Assembly: GCA_017435665.1 (NCBI GenBank)
Contig: JAFSEP010000049.1
Location: forward strand, 62,001-126,000
Direction: 5' to 3'
Length of the DNA stretch: 64,000 nt
Source: Clostridia bacterium
Lineage (GTDB): Bacteria > Bacillota > Clostridia > Oscillospirales > Acutalibacteraceae
Part shown: piece by piece, positions 43,556 to 51,355 of the stretch
Numbering within the stretch: position 1 is the first letter of the stretch
How the letters are laid out: each line of letters starts with the position of its first letter
The notes under the pieces: model-generated
The model's database searches: none
Seen by the model: the letters and a program-made list of their open reading frames with translations, nothing else
Told to the model about the DNA's origin: nothing
Translations under genes and position numbers: made by a program

Positions 43556-44053
43556 TTATATAATCATAATTGCTGAAAGTAATCCTGCTGAAATCCCGAG
43601 AATAATATACAGCTTCTTATTATCACGTTCTTTTTCTTCGGCAATAATCATATGCTTTCGGATTTCTGCAATATAATACTCAGTATACCTTAACTGGGTT
43701 TCCGTATCACTTGTCCCGATACGGTTTCCGAAATCAAGCAGAATTTCTGATACCTTCACGGAGATAAGTCTGTTTTCCCTTACTGACCTTGCCCATGCAT
43801 CAGGGAAATCATAATTATTGCAATATTCTGAACATTTGACAATAAACTTCAGAGCCGTGTCAGGCTGCTCCTTTAAATACTGCCTGAGAATTCTGATAAC
43901 TGAGCTTTGGAAGTACTGAATATGCGTTTTATAGAAATACATAAAATTAATGAGCTCGGATAATTCTTCAACCCTCCTGCTCAATTCAGCCGACATTCTC
44001 AGCCCTGTCAGTATACACATTATCAAAACCGATACGGCAACGGTATATTTCAT
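43556..44053 (-). CDS. spoIIIAB: Stage III sporulation protein AB
   Basis: 165 residues: an N-terminal membrane helix (YTVAVSVLIMCILTGLRM), a helical cytoplasmic part related to GspF-type secretion proteins, and a C-terminal membrane helix (LYIILGISAGLLSAIMII). The ATG at 44053 has CGGAGAA upstream. The gene begins 68 bases inside the end of spoIIIAA, an unusually long overlap. Confidence 0.88.
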   Translation of the reverse strand: MKYTVAVSVLIMCILTGLRMSAELSRRVEELSELINFMYFYKTHIQYFQSSVIRILRQYLKEQPDTALKFIVKCSEYCNNYDFPDAWARSVRENRLISVKVSEILLDFGNRIGTSDTETQLRYTEYYIAEIRKHMIIAEEKERDNKKLYIILGISAGLLSAIMII

Positions 44054-44990
44054 TTCTCAATTCTCCGATATCATATTCAGCCTTAATCCTGCCAATATTA
44101 TCACTGTTATCAAGAAGATACAGTTTCCTGAAAGAATATGTATCAATCAGCTCCTCAATCTGTCTTCTGTGAAGTATTTCATCAATACTTCCTGCGTGTA
44201 CCGTAACAGCAAATTTTACCCCACAGTTAATCCCCCGTTTTATGCTTTCAATTTCTTCGAGCGTTGAGATTTCGTCACAGATAATGAATTCGGGTGAAAG
44301 AGTTCTTACAGCAATATCAATCGCATCTTTTTTAGGATACGAATCAAGAACGTCGCAGGTAATGCCAAGGTCATTTATAATTTGTCCGCCGAATTTTGCC
44401 GATATTTCTCTTCGTTCATCAATGACTGCAGTTTTTATGTATCTTCCTGTTTTCCCGTTTGAGAGCTGTCTTGCAAAATCACGAAGAACCGTTGTTTTAC
44501 CGCTGTTCGGCGGACCTGCGATTATCAGGCTTTCGCCGTTAAAGTCATTTATCAGTCCGTCGGCACAGCCAAAAAACTCTTTTGCAATCCTTATGTTAAG
44601 AGAGGTAATGTCCCTTATACTTCTGATTACACCGTTTTCACAGACTGCCGTTCCGCATATTCCGACCCTGTTGCCGAAATCAGTTGTTACAAAACCGTTG
44701 TTAATATCCTTCTGATGAGAATGAACTGAGAATTCACAAATTCTGCCGAAGCATTCATTTATTTCATCCTTGCTGATAATTATTGAGCTGTCTGAGAACT
44801 TACTGCTGCAAATCCCTTTTTCATCAATAAATACCGTACCGTATTTTCCGAATAAGGTTAACGGTCTGTTTTCTCTTAATCTTATTTCATATGCGGTATT
44901 CATAATTTCAGGAGACAGCTGCGTCAGAATTTCTCTTACCCTTGACGGAAGCAGGTTAATTGCATATTCTGTTGAATTTTTTATCTTCAT
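43986..44990 (-). CDS. spoIIIAA: Stage III sporulation protein AA (secretion-type ATPase)
   Basis: 334-residue ATPase that powers the SpoIIIA complex, related to secretion ATPases. Walker A is AGPPNSGKTTVLRD, Walker B EFIICDEI, with RYIKTAVIDERREISAKFGG between them. The ATG at 44990 is preceded by GGAGG. The frame continues open for 101 more codons into the divergent yfhO gene, but with no ribosome binding site or family match. A candidate SigE promoter lies 35 bases upstream. It is first in the eight-gene operon spoIIIAA-AH, which is complete here. Confidence 0.92.
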   Translation of the reverse strand: MKIKNSTEYAINLLPSRVREILTQLSPEIMNTAYEIRLRENRPLTLFGKYGTVFIDEKGICSSKFSDSSIIISKDEINECFGRICEFSVHSHQKDINNGFVTTDFGNRVGICGTAVCENGVIRSIRDITSLNIRIAKEFFGCADGLINDFNGESLIIAGPPNSGKTTVLRDFARQLSNGKTGRYIKTAVIDERREISAKFGGQIINDLGITCDVLDSYPKKDAIDIAVRTLSPEFIICDEISTLEEIESIKRGINCGVKFAVTVHAGSIDEILHRRQIEELIDTYSFRKLYLLDNSDNIGRIKAEYDIGELRNEIYRCRIGFDNVYTDRAENVG

Positions 44991-45024
44991 AATCACTTTC
45001 CTCCACCTGACAAGCCTATGCTTC

Positions 45025-45053
45025 AATTTATGCAGTTTGTCCCGTACATATTC
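45025..45053 (-). promoter_or_regulatory. Candidate SigE promoter of spoIIIA
   Basis: On the minus strand GAATATG (45053-45047) and CATAAATT (45032-45025) resemble the SigE consensus (ATA in the -35, CATACAnT in the -10), with 16 bases between ATA-end and CATA. No SigA pair is equally good here. The B. subtilis spoIIIA operon is under SigE. Confidence 0.45.
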
Positions 45054-45083
45054 CAAAATTAACACCATTTTAATTTTTATGTA

Positions 45084-45112
45084 TTGAAAACATATTGATA
45101 ATAATGTATCAT
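45084..45112 (+). promoter_or_regulatory. Candidate promoter of the YfhO gene
   Basis: TTGAAA (45084-45089) and TATCAT (45107-45112) are 17 bases apart, about 38 bases before the ATG. It diverges from the spoIIIA promoter. Confidence 0.5.
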
Positions 45113-45150
45113 AAGTTTTAATATCGTGAATTATCAATGGAGGTAATTTA

Positions 45151-48012
45151 ATGTCCCGTTTAAATAATAAAAAAAGCTTCACCGATATAATGTATGACAA
45201 CAGATTTATTCTTCTGTCTTTTGTTTGCTCAAGTGCAATAATGCTTATTGTATTCATAGGCTTCGGACTGTTTCCGTTCGGTGATATCACCATTCTCAGA
45301 ATGGACCTTTATCATCAGTACGGTCCTCTGTTTTCTGAGCTTTATGACAGAGTAACCTCAGGAGAAAGTCTGCTTTATTCCTGGAATACAGGTCTCGGCA
45401 GCAGCTTTCTCGGTAACTATTTCAATTATCTGTCAAGTCCTATCGGTTTTCTGGTTATGCTCATTGCAGGTCATAAAAATATGCCTGAAGCAATAGCCGT
45501 TATGGTGCTTATCAAGGCGGCATTAAGTGCAGCTGCGTTTGCGTTTTATCTCAAAAAATCTCAGAAAAGGTCGAATTATTCAACAGTAGGCTTTGCTGTT
45601 CTTTATTCCTTCTGCGGTTGGTTTATTGCATATTACTGGAACATAATGTGGATTGATGCTATGGTATTGCTTCCCCTTGTGGCGCTGGGCATTGAGCGCA
45701 TTATTAAAAACGGCAGACCGGCTCTTTATATCACAGCGTTAGCTCTGACAATGTTTTCAAACTACTATATGTCATTTATGATGTGTGTGTTTGCAATTCT
45801 GTATTTCCTTGTTTACTTTATATCAAACTATACCTTCTCTGATTTTATGCGTTTCCTCAAGGGCGGAACAATGTTTGCCTTCGCATCCTTCTGTGCAGCA
45901 GGTCTTATGGCTTTCGCACTTCTGCCCACCTTTAACATTCTTCAGGAAACCTCAGCCACCTCAGGCACATTCCCTCAGACGTTTACAACATATTTCGATA
46001 TCTTTGATTTTATTGCAAATCACCTTGCCTCTGTTCAACCTACAATCAGAAGCAGCGGTGATGACGTATTGCCAAACGTTTATTGCGGTATCCTGACACT
46101 TATACTTGTGCCCTTGTATGTAATGCTGAAATCAGTGTCAACAAAGGAAAAGCTTGCTCATATCACCCTGCTCGGACTTTTCCTTATCAGCTTTGATATA
46201 AACAAGCTCAACTATATATGGCACGGAATGCATTTCCCCAATGACCTTCCATACAGGCAGTCATTTATGTATTCTTTCTTGCTTCTGATAATTGCATATA
46301 AAACCTTCACAAAGCTCAGGGAAATCCCAAACAGATTTATTGCTTTTTCCGGCTTTGCAGCTGTTGCTCTGATAGTCTTAGCTCAAGAGCTTGACAGCAA
46401 AAATGTCAATAATTTTACCGTAATTATCAGTCTTGTGTTTGTTGTTGTTTTCTGTGTTGTCCTTACACTTCTCAAAGACAAAAGATATCAGGCTTCAACG
46501 GTTTCTCTTCTGCTCCTTTGCTGTATTTTCAGCGAAGCTGTTGTGGCAGATACGGGAAATTACAGTATGGATCAGCCTAAGACTAACTATGCTTCCGATT
46601 ATGAAACTTTTGAATTTGTGAAGGAATATATCGATGAACACGATGAAAGCGAGTTTTACAGAATGGAGCTCAGCTATCTGAGAACCAGAATGGATCCCGC
46701 CTGGTATGACTATAACGGTGTTTCCGTTTTCTCATCAATGGCTTATGAAAAGGTTTCGAAGTTTATTCACAAGCTGGGTATGTACGGCAACGACATCAAC
46801 AGCTACACTTATTACCCACAGACAGCAGTATTCAATTCTCTGTTCGGCATAAAATACGTGGTTAACAATGTTGAGCCCGACATTCTTGTTGATTCGGATC
46901 AATATGAAAAGCTTTATCAGCTTGACAAATTCACAGCATATGAAAATCCTTACGCTTTACCCATCGGATACTGTGTCGATACATCGGTAAGTGAGCTTAC
47001 AACCGAATCATCAAACCCCTTCCTTGTGCAGAATGAGCTTTTCGAAAAGGCGACGGGATGTGCTGAGGTTATGAAAAAGCTCTATCCGACCTACGTTGCA
47101 ACAAGTAATCTCAGCGGTTTCAATGCTCCGTATGATAAACAGAGCTTCCCTTATGAAAAAACAGCAAGTGGTATGGAGGCTTCGGCAACATTCTATTTCA
47201 AAGCAAAATCAACTGCAAACGTATACCTTTTCGTAACCACGACAGACGGTAATGATGCCGAAACCATGTCTGTTTCTTCTGAAAATTTATCTATGACTCA
47301 GGACCTTAGCAAGAAGGGGTACATTCTGGACATTGGTAAAATGAAAAAGGGTGAAACCTTCTCAGCAACGGTACCCGTTAAAAACGATAACGGTACAATT
47401 ACCTTCTATGCATATTATCTTGATAACGGCTTATTTGAGGACGGATATAATATACTGAATTCCGAAGCAATCGAATACACGAAGTTTACCGATACTCTGA
47501 TCGAAGGAACCGTATCATGTTCCTCAACAAAGCTGTTTATGACAACAATTCCCTACGACAGCGGCTGGGAAATAACTGTTGACGGCAAGAAGGTACCCGA
47601 AAGCAATAAGGTAAAAATCGGCGATGCCTTCCTCGGTTTTTATATTGCAGCCGGTGAGCACAGTATTTCTATGAAATACACCCCCACAGGTCTTGTTGCA
47701 GGTATTGCTATTTCAGTTGTAACCCTGCTGATTCTCATTGCTTTCTGCTTTATCTATAAATTAAGACGCAGAACCCACTCCCCTTCCTATAAAACATTTA
47801 ACCCCATTGACAACTCTTGGTCAGAGGACATCTTAGAGAATGAGGAAGATAACGGAATGGATGAAATTGAAAAAAATCCGTCAGAAGAAGCTTCAACAGA
47901 AAATAATCTCCCCGTTCGTGAAATTATCAGTAGTAACGTAAAGACTGAAATTTTCACAATCAGTGAAGATGAGATTATCAACGAGATTTTCGGAGATAAT
48001 CTTAGTGAATAA
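45151..48012 (+). CDS. YfhO family membrane protein (GT-C-like)
   Basis: 953-residue polytopic membrane protein. The N-terminal half holds about a dozen helices with the family features RMDLYHQYGPLFSELY and SLLYSWNTGLGSSFLGNY. A large extracytoplasmic part (about 440-840) follows, then a last helix (GIAISVVTLLILIAFCFIY) and a 90-residue acidic cytoplasmic tail. YfhO proteins are linked to glycosylation of lipoteichoic acid or other envelope polymers in Bacillus and Listeria (family knowledge); the acceptor here is unknown. GGAGG lies before the ATG. The acidic tail (SEDILENEEDNGMDEIEKN) is unusual for the family and may be a docking segment (inference). Confidence 0.88.
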   Translation: MSRLNNKKSFTDIMYDNRFILLSFVCSSAIMLIVFIGFGLFPFGDITILRMDLYHQYGPLFSELYDRVTSGESLLYSWNTGLGSSFLGNYFNYLSSPIGFLVMLIAGHKNMPEAIAVMVLIKAALSAAAFAFYLKKSQKRSNYSTVGFAVLYSFCGWFIAYYWNIMWIDAMVLLPLVALGIERIIKNGRPALYITALALTMFSNYYMSFMMCVFAILYFLVYFISNYTFSDFMRFLKGGTMFAFASFCAAGLMAFALLPTFNILQETSATSGTFPQTFTTYFDIFDFIANHLASVQPTIRSSGDDVLPNVYCGILTLILVPLYVMLKSVSTKEKLAHITLLGLFLISFDINKLNYIWHGMHFPNDLPYRQSFMYSFLLLIIAYKTFTKLREIPNRFIAFSGFAAVALIVLAQELDSKNVNNFTVIISLVFVVVFCVVLTLLKDKRYQASTVSLLLLCCIFSEAVVADTGNYSMDQPKTNYASDYETFEFVKEYIDEHDESEFYRMELSYLRTRMDPAWYDYNGVSVFSSMAYEKVSKFIHKLGMYGNDINSYTYYPQTAVFNSLFGIKYVVNNVEPDILVDSDQYEKLYQLDKFTAYENPYALPIGYCVDTSVSELTTESSNPFLVQNELFEKATGCAEVMKKLYPTYVATSNLSGFNAPYDKQSFPYEKTASGMEASATFYFKAKSTANVYLFVTTTDGNDAETMSVSSENLSMTQDLSKKGYILDIGKMKKGETFSATVPVKNDNGTITFYAYYLDNGLFEDGYNILNSEAIEYTKFTDTLIEGTVSCSSTKLFMTTIPYDSGWEITVDGKKVPESNKVKIGDAFLGFYIAAGEHSISMKYTPTGLVAGIAISVVTLLILIAFCFIYKLRRRTHSPSYKTFNPIDNSWSEDILENEEDNGMDEIEKNPSEEASTENNLPVREIISSNVKTEIFTISEDEIINEIFGDNLSE

Positions 48013-48030
48013 CAAGATTTATACACAACG

Positions 48031-48058
48031 AAAAACACCGCATTACTGCGGTGTTTTT
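48031..48058. terminator. Bidirectional terminator between the YfhO gene and transketolase
   Basis: AAAAACACCGCA pairs perfectly with TGCGGTGTTTTT around TTAC; symmetrical, so it serves both convergent transcripts. Confidence 0.93.
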
Positions 48059-48079
48059 CATTTTATCAAGATTTTTATC

Positions 48080-49030
48080 TTACTTTTTAAGTTCAACAGC
48101 CTTCTTAGCCTTTTCAACGATATGAGCTGCATCAAGACCATAGAGGTGGAGAAGCTCAACAGCAGGACCTGATCTACCGTAGGTATCCTCAACGCCCACT
48201 CTGAGCACGGGAACGGGAGCCTTTTCACAGATAACCTCAGAAACAGCTCCGCCGAGACCGCCGATAATGCTGTGTTCTTCAGCAGTTACGATTGCACCGG
48301 TTTCCTTAGCAGCCTTAATGATGATTTCTTCATCAATAGGCTTGATTGTGTGGATGTTGATAACTCTTGCATCGATACCGTCAGCCTTGAGCTCTTCGGC
48401 AGCCATAAGAGCCTCATTCACCATAAGACCTGTTGCAACGATAGTAACATCATTGCCGTCTTTGAGAGTGATACCCTTGCCGATTTCAAACTTATAGGTT
48501 GCTTCGTCGTTTACTCTGGGTACTGCAAGACGTCCGAAACGCATATAAACGGGACCGTAGTAATCAGCTGCAGCCAATACTGCCTGATATGCCTCAACAT
48601 CGTCTGCAGGGTTGATGATAACCATACCGGGAATAGTTCTCATAAGAGCAATATCCTCACAGCACTGATGGCTTGCACCGTCTTCACCCACAGAGATACC
48701 TGCATGTGTCGCACCGATTTTTACATTAAGATGAGGATAGCCGATTGTGTTTCTTACCTGCTCAAAAGCACGGCCTGCAGCAAACATTGCAAAGCTGCTT
48801 GCAAATACGGTGTAGCCTGTTGTTGCAAGACCTGCAGCAACACCCATCATATTTGATTCTGCGATACCGCAATCGATAAACTTATCGGGGAAAGCGTTTC
48901 TGAATGTAACTGTTTTTGTTGCCTTTGCAAGGTCAGCGTCCAGAACGAGAACCTTGTCGTTAGTATTTCCAAGCTCTACAAGAGCCTTACCGTATGCATC
49001 TCTTGTTGCGCACTTAATTACGTCAGCCAT
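48080..49030 (-). CDS. Transketolase, C-terminal subunit
   Basis: 316 residues covering the pyrimidine-binding and C-terminal domains of a split transketolase. FIDCGIAESNMMGVAAGLA holds the catalytic Glu, followed by SVGEDGASHQCCEDIALMRTIP (read as GEDGASHQCCEDIAL) and EEHSIIGGLGGAVSEV. The N-terminal partner ends two bases before it. Together they replace one full-length enzyme of the non-oxidative pentose phosphate pathway, as in many anaerobes. A DXS-like role is excluded because dxs is separate in this window. Confidence 0.92.
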   Translation of the reverse strand: MADVIKCATRDAYGKALVELGNTNDKVLVLDADLAKATKTVTFRNAFPDKFIDCGIAESNMMGVAAGLATTGYTVFASSFAMFAAGRAFEQVRNTIGYPHLNVKIGATHAGISVGEDGASHQCCEDIALMRTIPGMVIINPADDVEAYQAVLAAADYYGPVYMRFGRLAVPRVNDEATYKFEIGKGITLKDGNDVTIVATGLMVNEALMAAEELKADGIDARVINIHTIKPIDEEIIIKAAKETGAIVTAEEHSIIGGLGGAVSEVICEKAPVPVLRVGVEDTYGRSGPAVELLHLYGLDAAHIVEKAKKAVELKK

Positions 49031-49032
49031 TT

Positions 49033-49875
49033 TTACGCCTCCAATTCTGCTAAAGCTGCCTTTAATTCAGCCATAGCGATTTCATACTGTTCAGCATTCG
49101 GTGCTGCACCGTGCCAGTCACACTTATCTTCCATAAATGAAACACCCTTGCCCTTGACTGACTTAATAATAATTGCAGTGGGTTTACCCTTTGTTGCCTT
49201 AGCTGCGTTGAATGCTTCTTCGATCTGTGTAAAGCAATGACCGCAGATTTCAACAACATTCCAGCCGAAGGCTTCAAACTTTTCCTTTATAGGATAAGGT
49301 GAGTTAACCTCCTCAACAGTACCGTCAATCTGAAGGTTGTTATTATCAACGATTGCAACGAGGTTGTCAAGGTTCTTATTGCCTGCAAACATAGCAGCCT
49401 CCCAGACCTGACCCTCCTGAATTTCACCGTCACCGAGAGGTGCATAAACTCTGAAATCCTTACCTGAGAGCTTTGCGCCAAGAGCCATACCTACAGCTGC
49501 AGAAATACCCTGACCGAGTGAACCTGTGCTCATATCAACACCGTCAAGATACTTCATACTGGGATGACCCTGAAGTCTTGAGTCGCTCTTTCTGAGAGTC
49601 TTGAGCTCTTCAACAGGGAAAAAGCCTCTGTGAGCCATAGCTGCATAAAGTGCAGGAGCTGTGTGACCCTTTGAAAGAACAAGTCTGTCTCTGTCTTCCC
49701 ACTTGGGATTTGCCGGGTCAATATTCATTTCTTCAAAATAGAGATAGGTCATAACGTCAGCGATTGAAAGAGAACCGCCGGGATGACCACTCTTTGCGTT
49801 GAAAACTCCCTCGATTATGCCCATACGGACCTTACAAGCGAGGATTTTCAGTTCTTTTTTCTTTGCCTGATCCAT
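49033..49875 (-). CDS. Transketolase, N-terminal (thiamine diphosphate) subunit
   Basis: 280 residues forming the pyrophosphate-binding domain. SGHPGGSLSIADVMTYLYF (start of the family signature), HTAPALYAAMAHRG, and the ThDP/Mg motif GDGEIQEGQVWEAAMFAGN to VDNNNLQIDG are visible. I choose the ATG at 49875 with AGGAGG ten bases upstream; an upstream in-frame start would overlap the ribosome binding site. It lies 67 bases after rluD and has a weak promoter of its own. Confidence 0.92.
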   Translation of the reverse strand: MDQAKKKELKILACKVRMGIIEGVFNAKSGHPGGSLSIADVMTYLYFEEMNIDPANPKWEDRDRLVLSKGHTAPALYAAMAHRGFFPVEELKTLRKSDSRLQGHPSMKYLDGVDMSTGSLGQGISAAVGMALGAKLSGKDFRVYAPLGDGEIQEGQVWEAAMFAGNKNLDNLVAIVDNNNLQIDGTVEEVNSPYPIKEKFEAFGWNVVEICGHCFTQIEEAFNAAKATKGKPTAIIIKSVKGKGVSFMEDKCDWHGAAPNAEQYEIAMAELKAALAELEA

Positions 49876-49905
49876 TGTTATATTTCCTCCTTTTGCGTAA
49901 ACAAA

Positions 49906-49935
49906 TTTATAATCAATAAGCATATTTCAGCTCAA
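49906..49935 (-). promoter_or_regulatory. Weak candidate promoter of the transketolase pair
   Basis: TTGAGC (49935-49930) and TATAAA (49911-49906) are 18 bases apart on the minus strand, between rluD and the transketolase start. Confidence 0.4.
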
Positions 49936-49942
49936 TGGTCAG

Positions 49943-50866
49943 TTAATTCATATTGGCAAGCTTTTTGAGAAACTTTGTAAAATACTCGGGTAACTCACTT
50001 CTTATTTCAATATATTCGTTCGTTCTCGGGTGAACAAAACCTATCAACCCTGCGTGAAGGCATTGTCCTCCAAGCTCCTTTATGCAGCTTTTCGGCCCGT
50101 AGACCTCATCTCCTGCAACAGGATGCCCCGTATACGCCATATGGACTCTTATCTGGTGTGTTCGCCCTGTTTCAAGCCTTACTCTCAGGTGGGTAAAGCC
50201 GTTATATCTGTTCTCGACAAAATAATGCGTTACTGCATTTTTTGAATTTTTATCGGTTACCGTCATCTTTTTTCTGTCGGTATGATGTCTGCCTATGGGT
50301 GCATCAACAGTGCCCTCATCGGTCTTGAATCCGCCGTATACAACACATTGGTATTCCCTTGTGAAGCTGTGTTCTTTAATCTGCTGTGCAAGATGAACGT
50401 GAGCCATATCGTTTTTGGCTACTATAAGCAGTCCGCTTGTGTCCTTGTCAATACGGTGAACAATACCCGGACGAATAACACCGTTTATACCCGAAAGACT
50501 GTCTCCGCAATGATACATAAGTGCATTGACAAGGGTCCCCGTGTAATTACCTGCTGCAGGATGAACAACCATATTTTTAGGCTTATTCACAACAAGAAGA
50601 TCATCATCCTCGTAACGGATATCAAGAGGTATGTTTTCAGCAACAACATCCAACACCTTAGGCTCAGGAATTTCAACGGTTATTTCGTCATTATTCCTGA
50701 CTTTATAGTTTTTGCTGATAACGATACCGTTTACAGTAACGCCTCCGTCATCAATGATTTTCTGCACAGCTGACCTTGTAAGGTCACTCAGCTCATCGCT
50801 GATAACCTTATCAATTCGCATACCGACGGTATCCTGCCCGATTCTTATCACAAAAGTTTCAGCCAT
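49943..50866 (-). CDS. rluD: RluD-family 23S rRNA pseudouridine synthase
   Basis: 307 residues. An N-terminal S4 domain (MRIDKVISDELSDLTRSAVQ, about 15-75) is followed by the RluA-type catalytic domain with VVHPAAGNYTGTLVNAL and HRIDKDTSGLLIVAKND, where the Asp of HRIDKDTSG is catalytic, then LETGRTHQIRVHMAYTGHP. In Firmicutes this is the YlyB type next to lspA. The ATG at 50866 has AAAGGGTG upstream and overlaps the lspA end by eight bases. Whether it modifies 23S positions 1911/1915/1917 is inferred. Confidence 0.92.
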   Translation of the reverse strand: MAETFVIRIGQDTVGMRIDKVISDELSDLTRSAVQKIIDDGGVTVNGIVISKNYKVRNNDEITVEIPEPKVLDVVAENIPLDIRYEDDDLLVVNKPKNMVVHPAAGNYTGTLVNALMYHCGDSLSGINGVIRPGIVHRIDKDTSGLLIVAKNDMAHVHLAQQIKEHSFTREYQCVVYGGFKTDEGTVDAPIGRHHTDRKKMTVTDKNSKNAVTHYFVENRYNGFTHLRVRLETGRTHQIRVHMAYTGHPVAGDEVYGPKSCIKELGGQCLHAGLIGFVHPRTNEYIEIRSELPEYFTKFLKKLANMN

Positions 50867-51341
50867 TGCTTTCACCCTTTTTCCGTGTCTCAACAATCAG
50901 CTCATATATCTCATAAATTATAATTCCGAAAGAGCCGACAGTTATAAGACAATCGGCAAAATTGAATATATAAAAATCAATAAAAAGAACATTTATATAA
51001 TCAATAACATAGCCGAGCGCAATCCTGTCAATCAGATTACCGATACCTCCTGCCACTATCATGGCAAGTCCGATATAAATAACACCGAACTTAATTTTCT
51101 TCGTCAGCATCATAATCAGAACAACAATCAGAATTATAACAGCAACAACAGAAAGAATCTCCGCCATTCCGTCAAAGGTTCCCATCATACCGCCATAATT
51201 ACGGCAATACTGAATTTCCGCAAAGCCCGGAACCGTAAGACAGCTTTCACCGACGCTGAGGTTTGCCGTAACGGCCTTTTTAATTATCTGGTCAACAATA
51301 ACCAAAATTGAAACAACTAAAAGTGTGAGTGCTTGAACCAT
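50859..51341 (-). CDS. lspA: Lipoprotein signal peptidase II
   Basis: 160-residue membrane aspartyl protease that cleaves prolipoprotein signal peptides. Four membrane helices and the two catalytic Asp are present, in GNLIDRI and FNFADC. The conserved substrate-side motif, normally NxGAAF, reads RNYGGMMG here, an unusual substitution. Position before rluD is the conserved Firmicutes order (lspA-ylyB). Despite the motif change the length, helices and catalytic motifs make the assignment firm. Confidence 0.9.
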   Translation of the reverse strand: MVQALTLLVVSILVIVDQIIKKAVTANLSVGESCLTVPGFAEIQYCRNYGGMMGTFDGMAEILSVVAVIILIVVLIMMLTKKIKFGVIYIGLAMIVAGGIGNLIDRIALGYVIDYINVLFIDFYIFNFADCLITVGSFGIIIYEIYELIVETRKKGESNG

Positions 51342-51355
51342 AAAAATACTATACC

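Noticed and set aside
44242..44715. Plus-strand open frame opposite spoIIIAA
   Set aside because: It lies fully inside a confident gene on the other strand, with no upstream signals.
44991..45293. N-terminal extension of spoIIIAA by 101 codons
   Set aside because: It would run through the spoIIIA promoter region and into the divergent YfhO gene; the ATG at 44990 has a GGAGG and gives the normal N-terminus.
48272..48856. Plus-strand open frame of 194 codons opposite the transketolase C-terminal subunit
   Set aside because: Cys- and His-rich translation is the reverse of a well-conserved enzyme gene; no start signal and no homology.
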